Origin: Gyrodactylus bullatarudis
Taxonomy: Eukaryota > Platyhelminthes > Monogenea > Gyrodactylidea > Gyrodactylidae
DNA: 64,000 bases
Assembly: GCA_012064415.1 (NCBI GenBank)
Contig: SSNU01000068.1
Location: 174,730-238,729, forward strand
Reading direction: 5' to 3'
In this document: positions 1 to 9,701 of the stretch, piece after piece
Numbering within the stretch: the stretch's first letter is position 1
Layout of the letters: each line of letters starts with the position of its first letter
Translations under genes and position numbers: made by a program
Notes under the pieces: generated by a model
Told to the model about the DNA's origin: nothing
Database searches by the model: none
Seen by the model: the letters and a program-made list of their open reading frames with translations, nothing else

Positions 1-439
1 TTCCTATTCGTTGGCAGAAATGTATTAATTCTGCTGGAGAATATTTTGATACCTGATTTTTCTCTTTTTTATGCAGATTTTTGAATATATTTTTTCATCT
101 CTAAAGTCTCATTTCTTTTGACGCAACATAATAAATCAAATAAAATAGTTATGAATGTTTAAAATTTTAATAAAAATGAGCTCAGTTCATCGAGAAAAGT
201 TTCCAAAGTCACTGGAACGCCTTCAGATAGAATTCTTTATTGATTTTTTAATTTAACGAGTTGTAATTATGAAACAATTCGACCTTGCCTAGGCAATTTG
301 TGACCGAAATGTAATGCATAATTAAAGTAAGAAACTTTTTTTAGGGGACTCCTAAAGGGAGAGGATGACGCATTGATTTTTCATCAAAATTTCAAAGTTT
401 ATTTTCAATAGTCTCCATAGTTAATGAACAAATTTAAAA
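1..439. other. AT-rich sequence, nothing recognised
   Basis: No convincing coding frame, RNA gene or repeat terminus was seen before the PLE-B tail copy that starts near 440. Confidence 0.4.
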
Positions 440-605
440 GGTTGACTATAACGTTGTTCGCTTGCTACCTGACTATGTTGTCTTCTTGCTTGTATTGGTC
501 TATCTGTAGAAAAAGAAAGGGGAGAGAAAGGTGTAGTAAGGATTCTTAAAGAATAAGGATTATAAAAATTATAGTGATTGTTAAAATTTAAAAGGGTTCA
601 GTAGT
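440..605 (-). repeat. PLE-B 3'-tail fragment, copy 1
   Basis: This stretch is closely similar to 26505-26650 and 46545-46690, all in the same orientation. Shared blocks include TATAACGTTGTTCGCTTG followed by a TTGTATTGGTCTAT segment. The 26.5-kb copy follows the GIY-YIG part of a Penelope-like element on the minus strand, so this is read as a truncated remnant of that family. Confidence 0.65.
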
Positions 606-1032
606 ACTGATTGAATAAGGAGAAAATGCTCTACAAGTTGAGACTAAAAACTAGAAAAGCCACAAAATTTGCCCAAAAAATTGATTTTTTAATATATTTG
701 CCTTACTTTTTAGTAGATTTCAAATGACAACTCTTATTTTTAGCTGGAAAATCGGGGTGTGCACATTCTCAGACACCAGAACTGGTGCACAACTGTAATT
801 GATATTAGGAGTAGATTTCAGGAATTCAGCTCTAGTAATTACAAAATATTTTAGTCTTATTCAATAGTGAGAGTTATATTCAAGATAATAGAGCCGAAAT
901 TTCATTTTTAGGCTTTCAAAAGCAAAAACGATCTGACTACCTTCAAGTGGGACCTTCTTATTCTTGAGATTCTTTGGTTCATGATTGTTTGATCATAATC
1001 ATATTTCATCATATTTCACACATCAATCATGT

Positions 1033-1257
1033 TTAACCCTTTCGGTGCCGAGACTATTTCACAAATTTTTATAAAAACCAAAATTTAGCTATGAAAATAC
1101 CAACTTATTTGGCCAAAAATATTATCAATGCAAGTTCACATTGTGGGCTTCAATTTAAACTTTAATTGATCCAGAAACCTATCAAACTGGTAGAGTTATG
1201 AAGGTTCAAAAAAATAGGAAAATGGACATATATGTCCATCGGCACCGAAAGGGTTAA
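1033..1257. mobile_element. TTAA-flanked MITE (piggyBac-like ends)
   Basis: A 225-bp element bounded by TTAA at both ends, with near-perfect terminal inverted repeats beginning CCCTTTCGGTGCCGA. TTAA target duplication plus a CCC-starting terminus is the hallmark of piggyBac-type transposons. It has no coding capacity. An internal palindrome (TGGACATATATGTCCA) lies near the right end. Related copies are at 37655-37840 and, more diverged and longer, at 19604-20277. Confidence 0.75.
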
Positions 1258-1852
1258 ATTAAATTATCTTCTAAACTGTATTAGAATCCTCTTAAGCACT
1301 GGATTGGGTTCTGACCCAAGCTGAAATAAACTACCTCTAATTTATAGATATCGAAGAAAAGGTTTATTCACTATATATACATTTCTTTATGGTTCATCAG
1401 TAGTGAGACATAAATAATGATAAAAGTTTAAAATCGATTGAAAATAATAATTTACAAATATTGAAAGAATTTTGGAGATATTCGCAAAAAACGAAGATTC
1501 AGAATTTTCCCAAAACTGGAGTTACTAATTCATCAAAATCATTAAGAGAAATTAACTAATTGCCCAACAACTAGATATCATTAAAAATTAAATTAAATTC
1601 TGCGTCGATTGGTGCATATATGAACGGGAGAAAGAGAAAAAATTTGCGCGAAAAATAAAATCAAGTAAAATTTATTGAAACAAAACATAGAATTTTAGTG
1701 AAAATTTGTGTATTCAAATTGACTCACGGCTAGATCAAATTTCAAAATTTTCTGCTCTTTCCATTGAGACCACTCTCAACTCTGTCAGACATCGTCTTCA
1801 GGTGTAAAAATTGGACTTTTCAAAATGTTGTTCAAAATTGGTATTTCCTTGG
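1258..1852. other. Non-coding, one shared repeat motif
   Basis: No gene seen. A motif containing ACCAATCGACGCAG (minus strand near 1600-1616) recurs at about 8485 and 28908, so an unidentified repeat end may be present. Confidence 0.35.
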
Positions 1853-2909
1853 TAATATACTGTACTATATATGTTACGTTCAATGCGTACACTCCGTTCA
1901 GAGTATATGTTACCGTGAATCGTGTGAAAGCAGGGATTCGTATGAATTACTAAATTGGGCAGGGATTCGTAAGAATCACTAGTGAATCGTGGAAATTTTA
2001 AATTCCTTCTCTAAATAATTTTTATTTTTTTATTTTCGTGGTGAAGAAATTAAGTATAATTATATAAAATAAATTATTTATTTGAGCATGTGGCATCTGG
2101 AGTTATACAATAAATTATTCTTGCGACACTTGCAACGACTTGTTGAGCATTTTGTTTTACAGCTGCAGTGTAAAAATCCTTGTCCATTAACAGAGGATAC
2201 CATACTCGAAATTTTTCTCACAGAGTAGCTTTCATTAGGAACTTCTTCAATATCAATAAATTTCTCGGCCAAAGGAGATAGATAATTTGCTGAAAATAGA
2301 CCTTCAATGATTTCTGATGTTGTTCCGACCTGATATAGATTGTTATAATCAACTTTCAAGATCACTCCATATAAGTTATGATTATGCCACAGTAGTTTAT
2401 CATGCACAAATAAATAATTTATTTTATATTTTGACGAAGTTCGACAACATTATCGTTCAAAGTTTATTTTGAATTTACGGTCAAAATATTTCTTTTATAT
2501 TCAAACAAATATGTTTTCAAAATTTAATTCTAGGTTTCCGCGAAACATGGAATTTGTTTATGGCTGCTTGTAAGAATTTGGGTTTTATTTTAGGCCAGTT
2601 CTTATTTTTAATTTTTTCTCTTTATTTTTACCATATCTAGGTATCAATTTTCTCAAATTTTTCTCATTTCGTCCAACTCTAATAATTATACTTAATTTCT
2701 TCACCACGAAAATAAAAAAATAAAAATTATTTAGAGAAGGAATTTAAAATTTCCACAATTCACTAGCTAGTGAATCGTAAGAACCTTTCACACGATTCAC
2801 TAGTGATCCAGTGATTCGTACGAATCCCTGCTTTCACACGATTCACGGTAACATATACACAATATGCACTCGGACATACTGACGATCAGTGTACAGTGTA
2901 CACATTGAA
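1853..2909. mobile_element. Long inverted-repeat element enclosing a Cys-rich ORF
   Basis: Arms of roughly 210 bp (about 1853-2064 and 2688-2909) are inverted copies of each other. Their inner ~85 bp (from GTGGAAATTTTAAATTCC inward) is almost perfect, while the outer parts carry indels in a repeated GTGAATCGTGTGAAAG motif. The ~620-bp centre holds the ORF at 2078-2407. This looks like a foldback or TIR-type mobile element. No transposase catalytic domain is visible. Confidence 0.6.
2078..2407 (-). CDS. Cys-rich C-terminal fragment, transposon integrase-like tail
   Basis: A 109-residue frame ends in a cluster of the form CxCx4Cx4CxCx6(Y)x3CH. It reads HCSCKTKCSTSRCKCRKNN, then a tyrosine where the next cysteine of such clusters is usually found, then SRCH. 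From general knowledge, clusters like this close the integrase-type proteins of some DNA transposons and retroelement-derived genes. The upstream part is not recognised and no DDE domain is present. The ORF sits in the loop of a long inverted repeat, so it is probably a partial, captured transposon coding fragment. The apparent Cys-to-Tyr change suggests decay. A host small metal-binding protein is a less likely reading. Confidence 0.4.
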   Translation of the reverse strand: MHDKLLWHNHNLYGVILKVDYNNLYQVGTTSEIIEGLFSANYLSPLAEKFIDIEEVPNESYSVRKISSMVSSVNGQGFLHCSCKTKCSTSRCKCRKNNLLYNSRCHMLK

Positions 2910-2938
2910 GGTAACATAAAAAAAGCCTTAAATGTGTC

Positions 2939-3418
2939 TTACTCTCCAATCAAAATACTCATCCACCAATCGTTCTAGCTTATTCTCGAAGTCACGGAGA
3001 AAGATATGAAACTCTGAAAATTTTATTGAAAAAAATTCATTACTATGAAAATAAATTTAGAATAATAGCTGACTTTCAAATCCTAAGCATCTTAAGTGGT
3101 ATGCAAGCAGGAAATACTCTTCATCCGTGTTATTTGTGTCTCTGGAATTCCCGTCAAAGAGATACTCATTATATGCTCGAGCAAGAGGTTCCTGCAAGAG
3201 ATTATTCTTTGACAAATAACAGAATTAGTCCACCTCTTGTTAATCCAGCAAACATTCTTCCTCCACCGCTCCATTTAAAATTAGGAGTTTTCAAGCAATT
3301 TATCAAATGTCTTTCAAAAAATTTTTCAGATTCTATGAAGTATATTTTCGAAATGTTTTCATTTATATCCAAAGAGAAAATTAAAGAGGGAATATTCACA
3401 TTACTGATGATCCTTTAA
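2939..3418 (+). pseudogene. Fragment of invertebrate repeat-associated protein (GMQAGNT/HPCYLCLW family)
   Basis: The frame is open upstream of the first annotated codon at 3026, which is TTG, so the start is not real. It contains GMQAGNTLHPCYLCLWNSR, then PLVNPANILPPPLHLKLG and SKEKIKEGIF. I associate these motifs with a large family of uncharacterised, multi-copy invertebrate proteins usually annotated as transposon-derived. No N-terminal half and no terminal domain are visible, so this is a truncated copy lying directly beside the inverted-repeat element at 1853-2909. Function is unknown. The call rests on motif recollection, not a search. Confidence 0.45.
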
Positions 3419-3529
3419 GAAATGTACATCTAGTGATTTAATATATTCTCTTCCAACTTTTGAATTTTGAGTTATGAACTTAAGAGGATTTTTGGAAATT
3501 TACGTTAATATTTAACTCGTAATAAACTT

Positions 3530-3960
3530 AACTCTTTAAGTCCTACAGTGATGGTTCTATCACACGTCATTTCAGCAACTCATTATTATTCATTCAAGCC
3601 TCAAAAAATACTTCGTTTACCACCCATTCGATATGAAATTTATTAATCTCCTGGAATACGCAAAGATCTCGGCTCTATCATTCGTCAAGCTCGCGCTATA
3701 CTAATTTAAAGAGAGTTGTTTTTTTGATCTATAACTTCTGAACCAAAAAAATGCGTTACAATAACTGTAGATTCGTAATCAGCGTATTCATAAACCATAG
3801 GATAGAATGAAGATTGAATCCGAGTCATGAAAAAAATTCTCTGGGTTAATATTATTGAGAAAATTCTTCGTTTACCACCCATTCGATAGGAAAGCTCCAT
3901 CATTCGTCAAACTAGTGTTTTACTGTAATTAAAATTTGATTTTTTTCAAAAAAGTAATTT
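3530..3960. repeat. Dispersed repeat, inverted partner at 38750-39165
   Basis: Blocks around 3540-3720 and 3720-3810 reappear in reverse complement at 38980-39165 and 38770-38860. The shared text includes TTCGTAATCAGCGTATTCA and GAATACGCAAAGAT. The TTCGTAATCAGCGTA motif also occurs near 27515, and a variant near 61610. No coding capacity. Confidence 0.55.
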
Positions 3961-4500
3961 TTGTTTAAAACGCTTTTTCGAAAACTTCGAAAATAGATAA
4001 GAAGTAAGATAACTTTTATCGGATAACCATGCCTCTAAAATTCAAGTATGCAATCACCTGAACTCTATCTGGTAAATTTTCAAATGTGGCCAATTTTTGA
4101 TGCATAACTTTTGGACTATAAATAATTGCATTAAAATAACTGTATTTACAAAGATGAAAAAGATTTTTCTGGAACTTTAGGGGGTTAAAGACTGAAAACT
4201 CAAAAAGGAAACTATCCATTTATACTGACAGCAATCCTCTGGCTCTATAGAAAATCTACGAGTCAACTATTTATCTGGTTACTTGCGAAGGTTTTATCAA
4301 GAGAAGCTACATGTGTTGTATATCATTAAAATTCTGTTGAGAAGCTCAATAAGAAACTGATTAGTTAAAATTATTGTAAAATCCATCTCTAGTCAAAAAA
4401 CACCCCCTTGCTAAAAATACAAAAGAGTGAGGAGTAGGAGATTCTGTGAAATAATTGGAGGAATTTTGTGTCGAATGAGATTTGAAATGATCTGTTTTAC
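3961..4500. other. Non-coding spacer before the neuropeptide-like gene
   Basis: Degenerate relatives of the preceding repeat extend to about 4200. Nothing else is recognised until the TATA box at 4502. Confidence 0.35.
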
Positions 4501-4501
4501 C

Positions 4502-4509
4502 TATATAAA
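4502..4509 (+). promoter_or_regulatory. TATA box of the neuropeptide-like gene
   Basis: TATATAAA lies 91 bp upstream of the ATG at 4593. A start site about 30 bp downstream (near 4532) would give a short 5' leader interrupted by a 38-nt GT-AG intron (4555-4592) that ends immediately before the ATG. Confidence 0.55.
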
Positions 4510-4592
4510 TTCAATATAATTTTGCCAAGGAAGGAGTATTCGAGGAAAATCATCGTGAGTAGAATAGCTAACAGTTATCCATTATCTTTTAG

Positions 4593-4775
4593 ATGTTTAC
4601 AAAACATTTGGAATTAATTTTTTTAATCATTCTCGGTCTACTTGGCCTAACTCAATCATTTTTGACCAACAATGAGCGATATATGTTAGACAAGGACAAA
4701 TATTTGAGAAACGATTTGAGGAATAATCCCGAATTGATGAATGATCCTCAAGCCTACTTTCCAAGATATGGTTAA
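4593..4775 (+). CDS. Putative secreted amidated neuropeptide precursor (60 aa)
   Basis: A 60-residue protein begins with a strong signal peptide (MFTKHLELIFLIILGLLGLT, cleavage probably after QS at residue 22). It leaves a 38-residue mature region that ends PQAYFPRYG immediately before the stop. A lone C-terminal Gly after Arg-Tyr is the classic amidation donor, so the product could be a 38-residue peptide ending FPRY-amide. Size and lack of internal dibasic sites fit the NPY/NPF long-peptide layout, while FPRx-amide recalls the PRXamide/CAPA group. Supporting context is the TATA box at 4502, the tiny leader intron ending at 4592 and AATAAA at 4807. Receptor, processing and family remain inference. 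Confidence 0.55.
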   Translation: MFTKHLELIFLIILGLLGLTQSFLTNNERYMLDKDKYLRNDLRNNPELMNDPQAYFPRYG

Positions 4776-4806
4776 CAACAAACTTATGGATGAATTAATG
4801 AACGCA

Positions 4807-4812
4807 AATAAA
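4807..4812 (+). terminator. Poly(A) signal AATAAA
   Basis: It lies 31 nt after the stop codon of the neuropeptide-like gene. Confidence 0.55.
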
Positions 4813-4829
4813 TAATGTTCTTTTGTAAA

Positions 4830-5735
4830 ATTCACCATAGTTATTGCATCTTTTGAAAGAAATATGTATTTCACCCGGCCTTATCAATCACTAATCCTGG
4901 TCTGATTTGATAATTTTAACACAGTCTTATCAGGATAAAATAATTTCCAGTTTTATTGAGAATTTTCTGCTGATTTCAAATATGTTCTTCTTAAAAAGTT
5001 CTACAAATACAGGTTTAGCAAATAAAAAGAGATGGCCTTAGTGATCCAATTATTTTATAGTTGTTAAATTGGTTCCTACCTGTCACCAGGTCAGGGAGGT
5101 TAATTTAATACACTGAACTTCCTAAAAAAGTATAGAAGAAGAAGAGGAACTGACTAAAATATTTAACCCTCTACTAATGAGTAATGAGACGAATTCAGGA
5201 TTTTTTTCCCCCAAGTCAATCCACTTTGAGTACTTCTATCTTTCTTATTTCAAGTTCAAATTTGTTTATTCTATGTCTAGCTCTCTATTATGTAGAATCA
5301 AAAGTTTAGTTAGCTGGGTAATTTTCATTCCAAAATATTGCATTGGAGAAGTTCTAATCGAACTTGAAATCAGATTTCTCACTGAGTCATCGTATAGCAG
5401 ACCGCCGTATTTCCTATTTCACTTTGTCAGAACTAACACAATCTTGAATTTGTCTCCTTACTAATTAGAGGTGGGGTTTTAATATTTTATTTTCTGAAGT
5501 AAAATAAAAAATAGAAATTTGCGAATGGTAAATTTCTTAAGACCTCAATCGCAACATGAAGAAGTTGGGAGGAATCAAAAGACGGTTGCTTAAGATAGTT
5601 CTTGGAAGTAAGAGATAATCGATAAACATCATCTGAAATAGCAGAGATTCTATAAAAAAAAATGAATAGAGAGAATAAATTGATAAATGAGAAAAATGAC
5701 AAAAGTTCTGAGATTTTTCGAAGATCAAATGCTTA
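4830..5735. other. Intergenic, no gene supported
   Basis: A 95-codon frame at 5177-5464 has no recognisable motif or usable context. It is treated as chance or a decayed repeat. Confidence 0.35.
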
Positions 5736-5741
5736 GCTGAG

Positions 5742-5747
5742 TATAAA
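5742..5747 (+). promoter_or_regulatory. TATA box of the Thr-rich secreted protein gene
   Basis: TATAAA (within GTATAAAAGG) lies only 30 bp before the first ATG at 5772. With usual TATA-to-start spacing the transcript would begin at about 5772, so either the leader is almost absent or translation begins at the in-frame ATGs at 5778 or 5784. Confidence 0.6.
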
Positions 5748-5771
5748 AGGAAGAAGGTTTCTGAGATATTC

Positions 5772-7131
5772 ATGAAAATGAAGATGAAAATAATTTTCTT
5801 GGCAGTATTACTACTGTTGAAGAATATAGAATGCGAAGTGCAGTCTGATTTAAGAAGTAAATACGATGCATTCATCGCATCCCTTGACAATGGAATTGTG
5901 AACAGTCCTGAAGGTGTGCAAGAAGTGGAACAAATCAAGGAAGATTTGAGTGTCTTGATGGAGTGTGAAGTGAACGATGACCAAGTTAAAGAAATCCTAG
6001 ATAAATTAACGATACCACTCGAAATCACTGAGACCAAAGCTGAAGAAGTCGTCACCGAAGCCGTCGAAATGGCAAAGGCTAACGAGGAGGCTAGTAAGTC
6101 AACTTTGTCCTTCTTCAGCTCGTAGCAGTCCGCCTAACGCCCTTCTTCTAGCTGGCTCACCCGACCTCACCGCTGAACAAATCGATGAGCTCGAGGAAAT
6201 CCTCACTGATGCTGGTGTTGACTCAGCCATTGCCGACGCCTTCGTCGCTCAAGTTGTAGAGGCCGCCGAGGAAGCCACCACTACTGACGCTCCAAGCGTA
6301 GAAGACATCGTCGACCAGATCCTTGAAGATCTCACCATCCCACCTGAAATCACTGAGACCAAAGCTGAAGAAGTCGTCACCGAAGCCGTCGAAATGGCAA
6401 AGGCTAACGAGGAGGCTAGTAAGTCAACTTTGTCCTTCTTCAGCTCGTAGCAGTCCGCCTAACGCCCTTCTTCTAGCTGGCTCACCCGACCTCACCGCTG
6501 AACAAATCGATGAGCTCGAGGAAATCCTCACTGATGCTGGTGTTGACTCAGCCATTGCCGACGCCTTCGTCCAAGATGTTGTTAAAGCTCAGATCGCTAA
6601 TGACCCGTTTATCCAACACGTTATCGAAGTTATTCTCGAGAATATTCAAATTCCTTCTGGCCTCGATAAAGCTCAAGCTAAGGATGTGGTCACTTCTGCA
6701 GTTGTCATGGCTAAACAGAATGAAAACGAAAGTATGTTTATTTTATTCCATATTCAATTTTGCAACGTAGTATGATTTTTTTAGATGGTCAATCAAATCT
6801 CACTCCCGAACAGACTGCGCAAATTGTTTATCTTGTTTCATCAGTTGGCGTTGACAATCAACAAGCTCAAGATTACGTTGCTCAAATAGCAGCTGCCCTT
6901 GTAGTTCTTCCAACTACTGAAGCTACCACAACTACTGAGGCTACCACAACTACTGAAGCTACCACAACTACTGAAGCTACCACAACCACTACCAGGTCAC
7001 CTAACCAAGACCTTATTGACGCCCTATTAGCTGATCCCAATCTTCTTGAAGTTTTTGCTGTTAACGATTCGAATATGACTACTGTTCTTTCCTTAGCTGA
7101 CAGAATCGACGCTATCATTGCTGCTCGTTGA
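5772..7131 (+). CDS. Secreted Thr-rich repeat protein, four exons (about 396 aa)
   Basis: I infer exons 5772-6093, 6152-6418, 6477-6731 and 6785-7131. Introns are 58, 58 and 53 nt, all GT-AG, all splitting a codon after its first base, and the joined frame is a whole number of codons. The product starts with a signal peptide (KIIFLAVLLLLKNIEC). It then carries repeated ~90-residue units containing LTAEQIDELEEILTDAGVD or a diverged form of it, and ends with a short TTEATTTT repeat likely to be O-glycosylated. Exon 2 and exon 3 begin with the same sequence because of a recent 226-bp duplication. The family is not recognised; a structural or surface-coat protein is a guess. AATAAA is at 7136, four bases after the stop. 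Confidence 0.7.
6021..6571 (+). repeat. Exact 226-bp exon+intron duplication (period 325 bp)
   Basis: Bases 6021-6246 and 6346-6571 appear identical, including the whole 58-nt intron, and diverge immediately afterwards. Identity extending through the intron implies a very recent duplication or gene conversion inside the secreted protein gene, adding one exon without changing phase. Confidence 0.8.
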
Positions 7132-7141
7132 TTTCAATAAA

Positions 7142-7500
7142 TTTTTCAATAAGCATCATATACTTTCCCCTTTTTAATTAATTTTTTACGATTTTTAGCC
7201 TAAGAGTATCAGTATGCCGTTCTCTTTATTTCTTTATCATGGTGAGCATTAAAAGTATATTTTCGTTTCGTTCTAATTTCATGAGGAGGATTAGAAAAAA
7301 AGCGTATATTTTAGTGTTAAAAATTAGATTTCGCTGGATCTCTATATTTCAAACTCTAACAGTATATAAATGTTAGCTGGGTTGAGTCTGAGTCCCTATA
7401 ATATACGCATGTTTTCTCTAACCTTCCCTATAAGTTTAGAACAAAACGAAAATATTCTTAGAATTCAATGAGGAACTCATTGTGAGGATTCAGAAATCGA
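7142..7500. repeat. Decayed PLE-A terminus fragments
   Basis: Two degenerate relatives of the hammerhead-like PLE-A terminus are visible, one on the minus strand around 7312-7372 (CGCTGGATCTC) and one on the plus strand around 7378-7412 (GGGTTGAGTCTGAGTCCC, internally deleted). No gene. Confidence 0.45.
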
Positions 7501-7504
7501 GTGA

Positions 7505-7556
7505 ATATTTAGTAATAAAGCTTATATTTCGCCGGATCTTTTCAGACTATTACACC
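7505..7556 (-). ncRNA. Hammerhead-like motif, PLE-A family, decayed
   Basis: Read on the minus strand: helix I strand TAGT, then CTGAAAA (core G8 changed), GATCCGGC, GAAA, an AT-rich helix III region, and helix I partner ACTA. The helix I pair UAGU/ACUA differs in sequence from the GAGU/ACUC pair in the 9.5-kb copy but still pairs. The base before the expected cleavage point is U rather than C. Probably inactive. Confidence 0.35.
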
Positions 7557-7579
7557 AGCTTAATATATATAGTAAAATT

Positions 7580-8300
7580 CAACAGATAAATGTTCTTTGT
7601 CATCCTCTGATTGGTTGGAATCAATATTATCCACTGATGAAGGCAAGGGAGAAGATCACACTGTTAGTCACCACGGTCAATATTTTCTCTTCACAAATCT
7701 GTCTATTAGGGGCTGTCCACTCAAACTTTTACGTTTTCTAGCTTTTTGCTTTATTGCAGGTGTAGAATTGATAAATTTTTTTGGTTCGCTCAGGGTGCTA
7801 ATTACTGGCTGAGAGTTAATTTGATTATAATCAAATAATTATCAACTTTCGTTGACTTCTATGAGTTTACACTTTTGCTCTCATTAGTAATGGTTGCTGG
7901 GGCAGAAGACTGGAGCTGGTTTGAGACGTAGATTCAACTACTTGCTCTTTTTGTTCAAAAATCTTATCAATCTCACTTTTTTCTGCTTTCTGAGTTAAGG
8001 TAGCAACAGGGCCATCATTAAGCAATCTAGCAATTTTTGGATTTTCTTTTTCTGTGTGAATCGCTTCTTCCCTTCGATACCCAGTTGCGTTGCCAATTCT
8101 TTCTGCTTGCAGAGGTCTGGTTTCGAGTTTTTGATCTAATGGGCTTCGGCTTTACACAAGACTTGTTCTCTCACTGCTCAGGAAACACATGGATCGGCTT
8201 GGTACAAGATACTGAAATTGGTCAGCAGTGTGACTTGTATTGCAAAGGTGCTCTTGAACCGCTGAACCAACGTTGCCTACTCACAGATGTATGAAAATAT
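7580..8300 (-). pseudogene. Decayed PLE-A-associated ORF
   Basis: On the minus strand a partly open frame includes ETRPLQAERIGNATGYRREE and ENPKIARLLNDGPVATL, followed by a Ser/Gln-rich stretch. DNA blocks near 7825-7905 match the 9.86-9.94-kb ORF fragment. Stops and frame changes show it is dead. It lies upstream of a hammerhead-like terminus on the same strand, the same arrangement as at 9.7 and 15.9 kb. Function unknown. Confidence 0.4.
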
Positions 8301-9487
8301 TATTGATGAAGTTCGGTAAAATTATCGCTCAAAAGTTACTGAATTTTTCTGAATTTAGTTTTTGTGATGTGTAAATTTTACAAGAATCTTAATTTTTCAT
8401 AGGTGATTCAAACATGCTAAGGAGGTGTGAGGTTTTTCTTGAAAAATTTCGCTTTGAGAACGTGCGAAGTTGTTTTACAAACCAATCGACGCAGAATCAT
8501 TTTTTCAATTTCTGACTCTCAAATGGGGCGCGATATCAACACTAGTACTGGTACACTCAAACGCTCTCATATGTCGCAATCTGGCTCTCCATTGAACTTA
8601 AGAAAGAAACAGTCCCTGGTGAAAAATTACAATGTTATTCTCAACCACCTCCTTGTGAAATCGACCCCACGGTTCCAATAACGATCAATTTATGTTGATT
8701 CCTGACCTTTGAAAAATGTAATAGTATTTATAATTTTATTAATTAAGCTTCAATAATAAGAGAGAATTTCTAGACAGGACCCTTGTGCAATACATTGTGT
8801 ATGAACAGTTGTTTTAAAAGATAAAACACTGGAAATAAGAATTAAATTTATTATAAATAACTGTTGATTTTATAATTAGAAAATTTTAGTTAAAAAACAT
8901 GTTGAGCCTTTTAATATTTATGCATTGATAAAAGCATAAATAAATTTCGAATACACAACTGCATATATGGATGTCCGTTCCACCCTGAAATGTATGATTA
9001 TCCAAAATCGGCGAGGGAATTTATGCAAAATCGGCAAATTATCTAAATTCGTCTCAACATATATAAAAAATGTTGCACAGTATAAGTAAAAAAATTAATT
9101 CTAGATAATTTTCAATTCCATGTTTATGAAGAATAGATGTTTTTCAGAAGATGCATATCAATTTTGAAATAATCCTGTTCCCTACCATCATATTTCATGA
9201 ATACTATCAAAGAGGAAGAAAATGTCTGTATGGAACTCATTTCTACATGTAGACGCTGAACCAAAGTTCGAATTAAAGTCGACAATCTGCTAATTTTTGA
9301 GTTTTAAAAATATCCGCTAATTTTGAAATTAACTCGAGTTGATAATTACATACAGTAATAAAATTTTCATTCCCATCAGTTCTGATTAAAAGTTTTTGTA
9401 TTTTATTTGAACGATAATATTTACGAACTTATCAAGAATATTTGAGTTAGGTTCTAAACTCATTTGGAAGGTTTAGAGAACAACAAG
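8301..9487. other. AT-rich spacer, nothing recognised
   Basis: An 84-codon frame at 8427-8681 overlaps a short motif (ACCAATCGACGCAG) shared with 1.6 and 28.9 kb. It shows no protein family and is not called as a gene. Confidence 0.35.
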
Positions 9488-9544
9488 CGTATACTTGAGT
9501 GATAAACGTTATATTTCGCCGGGTCTCTTCAGACTCTACCCCGG
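9488..9544 (-). ncRNA. Candidate hammerhead ribozyme, PLE-A family
   Basis: On the minus strand: helix I GAGU, core CUGAAGA (fits CUGANGA), a very short helix II segment GACCCGGC, core GAAA, an A/U-rich helix III ending UAUC, then helix I partner ACUC (9497-9500). The predicted cut follows the C at 9501. Helix I pairs perfectly over four bases, and the three conserved core segments are in the correct order. Weakness: helix II is unusually short. PLEs are known to carry hammerheads in their terminal repeats. Confidence 0.45.
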
Positions 9545-9581
9545 TAACATTTAAATACTAATTACACGGGTGGTTGGGGGG

Positions 9582-9658
9582 TTGCGATAAATTTTTGCGA
9601 CAAACTGATTATAGTGTAAAATTTTATGCAGATTCTGAATCTGCTTCCAAAAATTTCA
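9582..9658 (-). repeat. Dispersed repeat shared with 46026-46105
   Basis: The reverse complement of this stretch (including GGAAGCAGATTC and the following TCTGC segment) is found at 46026-46105. Here it separates the ORF fragment at 9702 from the hammerhead-like terminus, so it is probably untranslated PLE-A sequence. Confidence 0.6.
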
Positions 9659-9701
9659 TAATCAATTGGGGACCTTCCATTGGTTCATTTTCTTATTCAC
9701 T

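Noticed and set aside
2871..2900. CATACTGACGA resembling the 26-kb hammerhead start
   Set aside because: No GAAA core or helix II follows; it lies in the arm of an inverted repeat.
5177..5464. 95-codon plus-strand frame
   Set aside because: No motif, promoter or poly(A) signal in keeping with other genes; composition resembles flanking non-coding DNA.
8037..8681. Frames of 84-85 codons, including a homeodomain-like reading on the minus strand
   Set aside because: The minus-strand reading with KELATQLGIEGKK lacks WFQN and is in a different frame from the better PLE-A-related reading.
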